64,000 nt of DNA from Okeania sp. SIO1I7 (GTDB taxonomy: Bacteria > Cyanobacteriota > Cyanobacteriia > Cyanobacteriales > Microcoleaceae): contig JAAHGF010000016.1 in NCBI GenBank assembly GCA_010672585.1, positions 72,882 through 136,881 of the forward strand, in the 5' to 3' direction. This document shows, piece by piece, positions 37,376 through 45,541 of this stretch. Numbering within the stretch: the stretch's first letter is position 1; each line of letters opens with the position of its first letter. Below the pieces are notes generated by a model. The model saw nothing but the letters and a program-made list of their open reading frames with translations, made no database searches and was not told where the DNA came from. The position numbers and the translations under genes were made by a program.

Positions 37376-38093
37376 AATTTAATCAGGAAGAAGGATAGAT
37401 TATTTTTAATTTGTAACAGGTGGTAAGTGTGGTTGAATAATTGGTAGTCCTGCATAGTAATGATATACAAGGAACAAGGGATACTTGGTATGGGAGCAAG
37501 ATGCTCCCACTGCCGTACCTCGTAACAAAAATAATGCAATGCACGACTATTACAACATAATGAATAATTAATAATTAATAATTAAGAGTTGATAGTTAAT
37601 AATTATTCATTCAACAATTCACGCCTTGAAGCCGGGCATTTTAAGGGGATAAAATAAAAAAAATCCTTTTAGTCAATTCTATCCGTTTTAAGAAGAGGTA
37701 ATTATTAATTGTTAATTGCTGAATATTAAAAAGTGTTCAGTAGGTAAAATTAATTAGAATATTTAAGCGAGAAGTTAATAGTTCACAATTATTACGATTA
37801 ATCTAAAATTTTCATAGCACTGGAATAATTTTCATTTATCTATGTGGCTAGATGTTTATATTTTAGGAAATGCTTACCTAAATACTGCTACTCATAGCTA
37901 CTAGAAAAATTGTTAGTCTTGACTGATAACTGATAACTGATAACTGAAATGACCTTAGCTGTAGTAACAGCAAATCACTCTTTTATTGAGCAAATATGGT
38001 GAAATTATTAACTATTCTGTAATTTGTTAGTGATAGATTGTAGTACTTATTAATTATATTCCAATTTTTACCGAAAACATGGGTTTAAAGCCT
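37376..38093. repeat. Intergenic repeats: covarying hairpin, RepE
   Basis: 37492-37508 is a perfect hairpin GGGAGCA-AGA-TGCTCCC. A RepE-like copy with ATTAATA tract covers about 37558-37725. TGATAAC heptamers and TGAAATGACC at about 37923-37952. A RepE start (ACCGAAAACATGGGTTTAAAG) at about 38070-38093 runs straight into the tnpB fragment. Confidence 0.6.
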
Positions 38094-38513
38094 CGCCCAA
38101 AGGTTAGTAGACAGCGTAAAGACTGGGCTATTAAACAAGCTCGGTGCGTAGTAGCATCTAACGATGTTGTAGTCTATGAAGACCTGAAGATACAAAACAT
38201 GGTCAAAAACCATAATTTGGCAAAGTCGATATCTGACGCTGCGTGGTATCAATTCACTCAATGGCTAGAATATTATGGAAAAATTTGGGACAAAGCGGTT
38301 GTCTCCGTAAATCCGAAATTCACTTCTACTGATTGTTCTAATTGTGGGCACAGAGTCAAGAAAACTTTGTCAACTCGTACTCATGTTTGCCCTAACTGTC
38401 ATGTTGAAATATGTCGTGATACTAACGCAGCACGAAATATCTTGAGCCGTGGATTAGAAATAATAGGTGTTGAGTGGAATCAAGGTACTGAAGGGCATTC
38501 AGAAACCTCCTAG
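38094..38513 (+). pseudogene. tnpB C-terminal fragment
   Basis: About 139 codons. Begins after a RepE end that supplies the ATG and GLKP codons. VYEDLKIQNMV (second RuvC acid), CSNCGHRV ... CPNCHVEICRDTNAARNIL (zinc ribbon and third acid) are intact, but the N-terminal two thirds and the first RuvC Asp are missing. Useful as the uninterrupted comparison for the SDR-disrupted copy at 34.5 kb. Confidence 0.88.
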
Positions 38514-38642
38514 TAATAGGGAACGCTTTGGGAGATAACGGCCTCTGCTAATGATGGGCAACTTGATTGAGTAAGCTGTGTCGATGAGCAAAGAATCACT
38601 TTTTGTGAGAATCACCGCACCTTTAGGTCGGGGAGTATGTCA
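38514..38642 (+). mobile_element. Right end of the truncated tnpB element
   Basis: Noncoding 3' part ending in ACCGCACC-TTTA-GGTCGGGGAGTATGTCA, the same terminal word (GGGAGTATGTCA) as the 34.6 kb element. The boundary is at about 38640. An open frame from a GTG at 38578 runs through it into the next gene, but these codons belong to the element. Confidence 0.65.
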
Positions 38643-38661
38643 AAGGGTTACAGATAATATT

Positions 38662-39309
38662 ATGGGTTTAAATATCAAAGCTGCCAAGGAAGCGATCGCC
38701 AAGCGCTACGTCGGGAGTATTTCTTTATCTGACTTTCAGCATCCAGAGTTATTAGAGATTGCTCTAACTCATCCAAATCATATTTACGATGGGACGAATA
38801 TTATTAGGCCGGAACAAAAACAAAGAGCATTAGAGCATCAAGGTTTGGCTAATTTAGGTTATGTAGTTTTTTGTAGGATTGTTAGTAACTATTTATCAGA
38901 TAATTTTTCTTATTTAGGTGGAGCAACTATTACTATTATTGAAAGTGATATTGTGAGCAGAAAAATGGTTGCTGAGTTTGCTAAGGAGTTAAATTTGAAG
39001 CAGTTTTCTCTATTGGGAAAAAGTTATAAATGGAAGCATAAAAGTGAGCAGAATAAAATTTTAGCTCAAATGTTTGAGGCTTTAGTAGGGGCAATTTTTT
39101 TGGAGTTTGACCGAGATTTAGCTCTGACTTATGATTGGTTAGTTGAAAGTTTTATTGCTCAAGCGGTTGATCGGGTTTTAATTACTGCATTTAAAGATGA
39201 TAATTCTGATTTAGAAACAGATTTTCAGTTGATAGATTGGATTGAGGCTTTAAAATTACCTTTATTAAATCAAAATAATTTATATAGAAATAAAGAATTC
39301 TTTGTTTGA
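38662..39309 (+). CDS. RNase III-domain protein with altered catalytic residues
   Basis: 215 aa from the ATG at 38662 (MGLNIKAAKEAIAK); upstream in-frame codons lie in a tnpB element end. RNase III fold blocks are visible: ALTHPNHIYDG, RALEHQGLANLGYVVF (where family members have NERLEFLGD), and ILAQMFEALVGAIFLEFD (usually L-A-D-x-F-E-A-L). In my hand comparison the acids equivalent to E. coli E38, D45 and D114 are R, L and Q; E41 and E117 remain. No dsRNA-binding domain. Probably a non-cleaving RNase III-like protein, or a decaying gene. Confidence 0.7.
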   Translation: MGLNIKAAKEAIAKRYVGSISLSDFQHPELLEIALTHPNHIYDGTNIIRPEQKQRALEHQGLANLGYVVFCRIVSNYLSDNFSYLGGATITIIESDIVSRKMVAEFAKELNLKQFSLLGKSYKWKHKSEQNKILAQMFEALVGAIFLEFDRDLALTYDWLVESFIAQAVDRVLITAFKDDNSDLETDFQLIDWIEALKLPLLNQNNLYRNKEFFV

Positions 39310-39611
39310 ATGTTTTGAATAGGAAGTAGGTTCAATAATTGATAATTGATAATTGATAATTACTTCTCTCTCAAAGGAAGAGGATTGAATAAAAGGAAAA
39401 TCTTTTCTTGTTTCTCTTTTAAAGGAGAAGATTTAAACCTTAATTATTCGGTAAAAAGTATAGTAGGTAGGCAAAACTACTTCAGTTATCAAAAATAATG
39501 TATTTTTCAATGCACTTTGTTGAAGGAAGCAATCTCTATGAATTTGGGATTGCTTTCCGACCTTTGTAATGACAATTTTTTAAGGGAATTTCATATTAAA
39601 TAAAAGTCAAA
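39310..39611. repeat. RepE copy and shared hairpin between convergent genes
   Basis: RepE at about 39331-39455 (ATTGATA tract, AGGAAGAGGATTGA, AAAGGAGAAG, CCTTAATTATTCGG). The hairpin GGAAGCAATC / GATTGCTTTCC at 39525-39558 (loop of 13, one bulge) may end both convergent transcripts; its T tracts are weak. Confidence 0.6.
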
Positions 39612-40013
39612 TTAATCATCAGATTTCCAACTTAATTCAACGCGACTTTTACTTTCAATTTCATCTAGAATATCCGCAGGAATATTTCTGACTTTTTTGA
39701 CTGTAGCACTTACAGTATTCACAAAACTTTTTTCTCCTTTTTGGCTATAAGTTTTAATTTCCATCAAGTCTTTTTCGTTATCAAGGATAAGATGACTTCC
39801 TAAAACAGAGTATCCATCTTGTTCAATTATTGTGTGGATATTTTTAATATCTTCCTCCAGCAAATCCCAATTTAAAGTTTCCTTCTCAATACTATTAAAG
39901 CTGTCAATATAGACAAAGTTTTCCTGCCATGCTTGTGATATTTTTTCCCCTGCATTTTTAACAGTCTTAAATAATTTACCAAACTTGTCTGCTAGATTTT
40001 CTTCTTCTGTCAT
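39612..40013 (-). CDS. Hypothetical protein, 133 aa
   Basis: ATG at 40013 chosen over a TTG 24 bp upstream. Acidic, soluble, no signal peptide. Residues 1-35 are helical (ENLADKFGKLFKTVKNAGEK); the rest alternates short strands (GYSVLGSHLILDNEKDLMEI). No family recognised. Convergent with the RNase III-like gene. Codon use and frame are clean, so likely expressed, but nothing points to a role. Confidence 0.55.
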   Translation of the reverse strand: MTEEENLADKFGKLFKTVKNAGEKISQAWQENFVYIDSFNSIEKETLNWDLLEEDIKNIHTIIEQDGYSVLGSHLILDNEKDLMEIKTYSQKGEKSFVNTVSATVKKVRNIPADILDEIESKSRVELSWKSDD

Positions 40014-40329
40014 TTTAATTTTATCTATAATTGTCAAGTAAGAATTGTTGATTTGTTTGAGGATAACTTCTAGTTATTTTTGAGAAATATCCTTGTCTGA
40101 AAAAAGCTTTATTAATTGTCTTACTAGAAAAGTTGGCTCCCTTGCTATTAAAGTCAGTTGTTAATTTAAACACTGTCCTATATGAGAGAGTCTTGTTGCT
40201 GAAGTCCGCAGTTCCTCCGGAGGAGGCTAACTGACAGGTAATAGCTGTTTGTGCAGCATTCCGCAGGAAATGCTTACTAGCAATTTAGGTAAATGGTCTA
40301 TTAGAAGCGGATTGAATATTAATTGATTT
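40014..40329. repeat. Upstream region with a RepA right end and SDR
   Basis: About 40160-40277 matches the inner right part of the RepA copy at 55874-56073 (ACACTGTCCT ... TCTTGTTGCTGAAG, an SDR TTTGTGCAGCATTCCGCAGG, end AAATGCTTAC). I could not find its left end. 40278-40329 is the leader of the HTH gene. Confidence 0.6.
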
Positions 40330-40755
40330 ATGAATAGTACGGAAGTCTTAGAATTAGTAGATAATTTAGTCTTTGCTAAAACCGGAAAACATTTAGAATA
40401 TTTACAAAAAAATGTATTAAAAGGTGCTATAGAGAGTAAGACATATTCAGATATTGCTAAGGATAGTGGTTTTAGTGAAAGTCATGTTAAAAATGTCGGG
40501 CAAGAATTATGGAATCTTCTCTCATTAATATTAGGTGAAAAAATTAGCAAGACTAATTTTAAAGGTATTTGTGAAAAGATAAAAAACCAGAATTTTTCAT
40601 CACCTATTATTTCAGGATATTGTCATACTAATCTCACAGCTAATAATATTAATATTTTTCCAGATAGAGAGCGATCGCCTACTTCTGTGGAAAATTCCCA
40701 AGAATCTAAAAATCAACCACAACTAGATTTAGCTGAAGCAACTGAAATGACATAG
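40330..40755 (+). CDS. Stand-alone HTH protein like the N-terminal domain of cyanobacterial conflict/signalling proteins
   Basis: 141 aa. Residues 1-90 (ELVDNLVFAKTGKHLEYLQK, AIESKTYSDIAKDSGFSESHVKNVG, ELWNLLSLILGEKISKTNFKGI) match the HTH module that usually opens large cyanobacterial NB-ARC/NACHT, WD40, TIR or vWA-MoxR-associated proteins. Here no effector follows. The tail (about 95-141) is low-complexity and ends EATEMT, whose DNA (ACTGAAATGAC) is a word seen at repeat ends elsewhere, so the gene may have been cut by a repeat. A GCGATCGCC octamer lies in the tail. Confidence 0.7.
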   Translation: MNSTEVLELVDNLVFAKTGKHLEYLQKNVLKGAIESKTYSDIAKDSGFSESHVKNVGQELWNLLSLILGEKISKTNFKGICEKIKNQNFSSPIISGYCHTNLTANNINIFPDRERSPTSVENSQESKNQPQLDLAEATEMT

Positions 40756-41128
40756 ACAGGATTATTTCATAGCAGCTATTTTTCCAAATGCTATAACAAG
40801 ATTTTGTCTTAAAACTGACCGTAAAAATGGGATTGAGATGACAAAAATCCTACAGTTTTTTCTCTTTCCCTTTTACTTTTTCCTTATTACACCTTTGTGA
40901 AAAAAGAATGTTATAAATAATAAGAGCAATCAAAAGAATTGACAGGAGATATCCCTTTAACTAAAAAGATGATTTACGAGATCAAAAATGGTATAAAAGC
41001 TATTCCCATAGGACTCCTGACTCCTGACTTCCCCTCCCAGGAGGGGAGGGGTTAGGGGTGGGTTGACTCCTAAGAAATAACCTAGTCATTTGTAGCAAAA
41101 ATTTATCAAATTGGTATTAGATAAAATA
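40756..41128. other. Intergenic region with a GC-rich repeat block
   Basis: Contains CTCCTGACTCCTGACTTCC and a CCCCTCCCAGGAGGGG palindrome with GGGGTTAGGGGTGGG at about 41010-41065. No gene. Confidence 0.55.
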
Positions 41129-41629
41129 ATGGATAAAGATATAAAATTACATTTTTTTTGTGGAAAAATGGCTGCTGGAAAATCCACTTTAGCAAAACAT
41201 TTATCAGAGAAACACAATGCTATTCTTTTAGAAGAAGACAATTGGCTTTCCCAACTTTATCCAGAAGAAATAACCGATATTTTTGGGTATATAAAATATT
41301 CGAGTCGTCTGAAAAATATAATGTCAGAACATATTAAGTTACTACTTTCTCATGGTATATCTGTAGTGCTAGATTTTCCCGGAAATACCCCAGCTCAACG
41401 TAATTGGTTTCGTGCTATTTTTGAGCAGGTAAATGTGTCACATATTCTTCACTTCATTGATGCGAGTGATGAAATTTGTAAGCGTCAACTGAAAGAAAGA
41501 AGCAAAGATAAATCGAATGGAGAACCATTTACTTCAGAAGAAGAATTTGACGCTATTACTAAATATTTTCAGCCTCCATTAGAAAGTGAAGGATTTAATT
41601 TAATTAGGTACGAACGAAAAAATATTTAG
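41129..41629 (+). CDS. P-loop kinase-like ATPase
   Basis: 166 aa from the ATG at 41129 (a TTG at 41111 is less likely). Walker A CGKMAAGKSTLAKHL at residues 10-24; hydrophobic strand SVVLDFPG; LKERSKDKSNGEPFTSEEEF resembles the lid of small AAA_33/zeta-like nucleotide or sugar kinases. Single-domain and soluble. Substrate unknown. The stop codon TAG is made by the insertion junction of a RepD element (TSD base T plus AG), so the original C-terminus may have been a little different. Confidence 0.75.
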   Translation: MDKDIKLHFFCGKMAAGKSTLAKHLSEKHNAILLEEDNWLSQLYPEEITDIFGYIKYSSRLKNIMSEHIKLLLSHGISVVLDFPGNTPAQRNWFRAIFEQVNVSHILHFIDASDEICKRQLKERSKDKSNGEPFTSEEEFDAITKYFQPPLESEGFNLIRYERKNI

Positions 41630-41864
41630 GGTTTGCTGAAAAAGTCTTTTAGTAGGAGTAGGAGACAGGAGACAGGAGACAGGAGAAATGGGAATGAGCA
41701 AGGAGGTAGGAGTAAGAACTCTCAGAATAATTTTTCTGCCCAACTATGCGCCTAAAATACGCTCCTTTTTGAGCGTTTTAGACTGAAATAGACGCACTTT
41801 TTTCGACCTCAAAAAAGCGAAAGTCTTTATCTGTCAATGCTTTTAGATTTAATCAGCAAGCCCT
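41628..41864. mobile_element. RepD element with 4-bp target duplication
   Basis: 237 bp, AGGGTTTGCTGAAAAAGTC ... AATCAGCAAGCCCT; flanked by ATTT at 41624-41627 and 41865-41868. Contains GACAGGA heptamers and TACGCTCCTTTTTGAGCG. Confidence 0.88.
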
Positions 41865-41894
41865 ATTTAAAAATTAGCTCAAGCTGAAAATTAA

Positions 41895-42002
41895 GGGTGC
41901 ATTTCAATTTTGAATAAAGCCATAAATCTTTTGCTTTTAGGCAACAGGGAACAGGCAACAGGGAATATATAGGAAAAAAAGTATTTTTGCAAATATTTGA
42001 GA
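41895..42002. mobile_element. RepB element, right end destroyed
   Basis: Left end GGGTGCATTTCAATTTTG, AACAGGGAACAGGCAACAGG inside, then GTATTTTTGCAAATATTTGAGA, where the next element (GTAAGC...) begins before the expected right end. It reads as interrupted by the IS66 piece. Confidence 0.7.
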
Positions 42003-42236
42003 GTAAGCATTCAGGTGTAGGGGTTGACAAAAAGGAAAGGTCTGTATTACTGATAAGAAATGAAATTTAAGCCACCAGATATCTCAAAAGACCGAAAAGA
42101 TTTAGAGCTACTGTCCAAAGAAGCTCTGGCAAAACTGGTTTGGCAACAGCAACGCCTCATAGAAAAACTGATTAAATTAGTCTCAGACTTCATACATAGT
42201 TTTATATTTCCTCAGTTCGGCATTATATTCTCTTAG
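42003..42236 (+). pseudogene. IS66-type transposase N-terminal fragment with its left end
   Basis: Starts with the end GTAAGCATTCAGGTGTAGGG at 42003. An ATG at 42060 opens MKFKPPDISKDRKDLELLSK, EALAKLVWQQQRLIEKLIKL, the N-terminal DNA-binding/leucine-rich segment of IS66 TnpC-like transposases. Homology ends at about 42180, where the 3' end of the methyltransferase gene begins; TAG at 42234. Not functional, but it links the RepA ends to IS66. Confidence 0.65.
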
Positions 42237-43493
42237 TAATTTGTTTCTATTTGTGGCTGATAGTTGAAAAGATTTAGATAAACCGAGTTCTGCTTGATGC
42301 CGAATTTCAGGAACAGTACTTTCCTTTATTAAGACTTGATATTTTTCTTTCGCAATGTCTCTATTACCCTGAAGATCGTGAGACTGAGCAAGACGCAAGA
42401 CAGATAATTGCTGGATACTAATATTATAGTTTATAAATTTTAATGACTCATCTAGCTCAGAAAGTATTTCAAGTTTTTTAATAGCATTGGCTATATGATT
42501 AAGACGAATTTCTAGACAGGCGTTCAGATATAAAACAGTATTTTCAATAACTTCGTCATTCTGATGCTCCACTTCTAGCCATTTAAGAATCTGATAAGGT
42601 TTTTTTAACTTATTAGGAATAGATAATGCTTCATCAGTATGATCGATACTAGAAGGAGTCTGAGTTTGATTTATTTGTTTTCGAGATGCTTTTTTCTTGG
42701 TAATGGAATGCAGTATCTGTCTGAGACTAGTATCCAATACTTTCCTACCAATTATTTTCACAAAGTCTTTGTTTTGCTTAGGAGGTATCTTATTTTGGCT
42801 AGGAGGAGGTAGTTGTGGTAACTCGAAAGCTAGATCCATAGCTCCTAACCAAGCACTAACATAATCTACATAAGCTCTTAGTGAACCTTCTGAGAGTGGA
42901 AAGTCGCTAATGAATGGTAAGAGGGCCTTCTTTTTCTTCAGGAAAGTTACACCTCCTATGTCAGAGATTAAGTCATAGGCACCTGTTTGAATAGCTGCCT
43001 GAACTTGTAAACTTGGCCCTAAGAAAAAGCCTGCAGTATCATCAAGAGCGACAATTCCACCTGGCATTATAAAGGTATCCCACACCATCAAATCAGCATA
43101 GGCATGTGCTTTACCATGGTGTCCATCAATATAAATAAAGGAAATTGGTTGATTCCATTTCTCTGCCGCAGCTAAACTGGGTTTTTTGATGACGTTAATA
43201 TAATCAGATACTCCAAATAATGCTAAATAATCTCTAAAACCAGGCTGAAACATGATATCTATTGCTGCCATCTGTGGCATCTTATTCTCATGCCTATTCT
43301 TCTTTAGAGCAGATGCAATACATACGGTTGATTTTCCTGAAAAACTACCAATCTCCACAACAAAGCCGTTTGGATTTGCTAATGAAGCACACCTATAAAG
43401 TTCTTCTGCTGTTGATGGTAATAGCCATCCAGGAATCTCTTGCCATGCTTGATTTTCCTCGGTAGAGAAAAAGCTTAGTTTTGTTTCTTCCAC
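42183..43493 (-). CDS. Class I SAM-dependent methyltransferase with helical C-terminal domain
   Basis: 436 aa. GTG start at 43493 with a strong AGGAGG 7 nt upstream. Residues about 15-205 are a Methyltransf_24-like domain: FVVEIGSFSGKSTVCIASAL (SAM loop), SFIYIDGHHGKAHAYADL, and GGIVALDDTAGF. A linker with Pro-rich QLPPPSQNKIPPKQNK follows, then about 140 residues of helices (LEVEHQNDEVIENTVLYLNA) that look TPR-like. Often such enzymes modify sugars or small molecules near glycosyltransferases, but none adjoins. The 3' end overlaps the IS66 fragment by about 54 bp on the opposite strand. Confidence 0.8.
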   Translation of the reverse strand: MEETKLSFFSTEENQAWQEIPGWLLPSTAEELYRCASLANPNGFVVEIGSFSGKSTVCIASALKKNRHENKMPQMAAIDIMFQPGFRDYLALFGVSDYINVIKKPSLAAAEKWNQPISFIYIDGHHGKAHAYADLMVWDTFIMPGGIVALDDTAGFFLGPSLQVQAAIQTGAYDLISDIGGVTFLKKKKALLPFISDFPLSEGSLRAYVDYVSAWLGAMDLAFELPQLPPPSQNKIPPKQNKDFVKIIGRKVLDTSLRQILHSITKKKASRKQINQTQTPSSIDHTDEALSIPNKLKKPYQILKWLEVEHQNDEVIENTVLYLNACLEIRLNHIANAIKKLEILSELDESLKFINYNISIQQLSVLRLAQSHDLQGNRDIAKEKYQVLIKESTVPEIRHQAELGLSKSFQLSATNRNKLLREYNAELRKYKTMYEV

Positions 43494-43953
43494 TTTTTAC
43501 CTCCTCAAAGCTATTTGATTTGTTACTTTACGATTCATTAAGCGACACACTGTCAGCTACTACACTACAGTATAAACTATTACCATTATAGCAGCTACTT
43601 GGTTTGGTATCTCACCAATAAATTGGGTCTGCTGAAAAAAATTGGTTGGTGGGGGTAGGACATGGGGACAAGTCGATTGGGGGGAACAGGCAACGGTTTG
43701 GGCCATTTTATCTGAAGAAATTTTCTTGAATTTCAGCAGAAAATTTCAGTAAATTGATGCCAATAAGAGCAATAGAATCACAATATTTACTCATTAAAAT
43801 TATGATTGGATCGTTTGTACCTTATCAACTTGCAGTATGGTATATATTCATTTTTTCTAAAAGGCAATAGTCAATAAAGGAGATAAAATCTAAACAATTC
43901 TTAGTTTAATATTTTATTTATATTGTCTTGATAAATCAGCTATTTTTTCTACT
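43494..43953. other. Intergenic region
   Basis: A decayed RepD end (GGGTCTGCTGAAAAAAATTGG) near 43626. The rest is AT-rich with no gene. Confidence 0.5.
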
Positions 43954-44893
43954 TTAAAAAGTTACAACACTCCTAATAGACTTACCCTCGTGCATCAAAT
44001 CAAAAGCTTCATTAATTCTTTCTACTGGCATAACATGAGTAATCAAATCATTAATATTAATCTTTCCTTCCATATACCAATCAACAATTTTCGGCACATC
44101 TGTACGACCCCTCGCACCTCCAAAAGCTGTACCTTTCCACACCCTTCCTGTTACTAACTGAAACGGACGAGTACTAATTTCTTGTCCCGCACCAGCTACA
44201 CCAATAATTACACTAACACCCCAACCTTTATGACAAGATTCTAAAGCTTGACGCATCACATTAACATTACCAATATATTCAAAAGTATAGTCAGCACCAC
44301 CTTTTGTTAAATCAACTAAATAAGGAACTAAATCACCTTCTACTTCCCTAGAATTAACAAAATGTGTCATGCCAAATTTTTCCGCTAATTCACGTTTACT
44401 AGAATTAATATCCACCCCAACAATCATATCAGCACCCACCATTCTGGCACCTTGAATTACATTTAAACCAATGCCACCTAAACCAAATACAATTACTTTT
44501 GCACCAGCTTCAACTTTTGCTGTATTAATAACAGCTCCAATGCCAGTTGTTACTCCACAACCGATATAACAAACTTTATCAAAAGGAGCATCTTTGCGAA
44601 TTTTTGCTACGTAAATTTCAGGTAATACTGTATAGTTTGCAAAGGTTGAAGTACCCATATAATGATGAATCATTTCACCATTTAATGAGAATCTACTTGT
44701 ACCATTTGGCATTACACCACGACCTTGAGTAGTACGAATTGCTTGACATAAATTGGTTTTCATGCTTAGACAATACTCACACTGACGACATTCTGGGGTG
44801 TTAAACTAAGCCAGTTTTTGGGCTTTCTAAATTAACGGTTTCTATACTTAATGGTTTACGAGCTTCAAAAGCTACTGCTGCTTTAATTTCCAT
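43954..44893 (-). pseudogene. adhC: Class III alcohol dehydrogenase / S-(hydroxymethyl)glutathione dehydrogenase, internally deleted
   Basis: The N-terminus survives at 44804-44893 (ATG at 44893, MEIKAAVAFEARKPLSIETV, about 30 codons), then a stop. After a frame change the frame resumes with TPECRQCEYCLSMKTNLC (structural zinc Cys cluster) and continues to the normal end at 43954 (GLGGIGLNVIQGARMVGADM cofactor loop, ITHVMPVERINEAFDLMHEG). About 65 residues with the catalytic-zinc Cys and His are missing. Intact enzymes are about 370 aa. The fragment from ATG 44763 alone could be made but would be inactive. Confidence 0.9.
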
Positions 44894-45541
44894 TTTGTGA
44901 TTGTCCTAAAAATGAGATTATTCAAATAATAAGTGGTAATAGTTTATGTCAATAATGAATAATTAACAATTAATAATTAATAATTACCTCTTTTTGTCAA
45001 GAAAAAGAGCGATCGCTTTTCCAACTTATCTAAAATTTTAGAAATGATTGGTTTTCCAGTTAGTAATTAATATTATTTGTAAGGTAGGTGTTATTTTATA
45101 ATACAGCGGATTCCACTTCAGTGAGGTACACCCACATGAGCAAGATGCTCGCACTGAGAAGATTTAATTATGAATATTTGTACTTCAGATACTTGTAATT
45201 TGCTGTATAATCAGGAGTTACGCAGACAAACTCAGAGTAAGTATTTCCTCCGGAATGCTGCACAAACAGCCATCAGCTATTAGCTATCAGCTACTAATGG
45301 GAGAAAAATAAGAGGAAGAGGTAAAAGCAATTTCTCAATTGAGAGAGAATTAAAAGTTACTGCCAAATTAAGGTCTTTAACCTTAGAAATAATTATCCAT
45401 TATTTGCGATATAGCTGACTGCTAAGAGCTGAATGCTTATAATTGAGAAACCAAGTTTCTTGATTCCTTTTAGCCAATCCTCTTATTTAATAAGAAGAGG
45501 TAATTATTAATTATTAATTATTAATTGTTAATTATTGAAAA
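44894..45541. repeat. Intergenic repeats: RepE parts and TACAGC element
   Basis: ATTAATA tract and a RepE piece at about 44950-45010; a TACAGCGGATTCC-ended element at 45102-45209 with hairpin GAGCA-AGA-TGCTC; RepA at 45237-45440 (separate entry); RepE end with ATTAATT tract at about 45475-45538, which forms the leader of the next gene. Confidence 0.65.
45237..45440. mobile_element. RepA element
   Basis: 204 bp. Ends GTAAGTATTTCCTCCGGAAT and (reverse) ATAAGCATTCAGCTCTTAGC; flanks AACTCAGA and AATTGAGA agree at 6 of 8 positions. SDR sequence lies right at its left end. Confidence 0.65.

Noticed and set aside
37207-37539. 110-codon minus-strand frame overlapping the fghA start
   Set aside because: Different frame from the clear fghA gene and no protein features.
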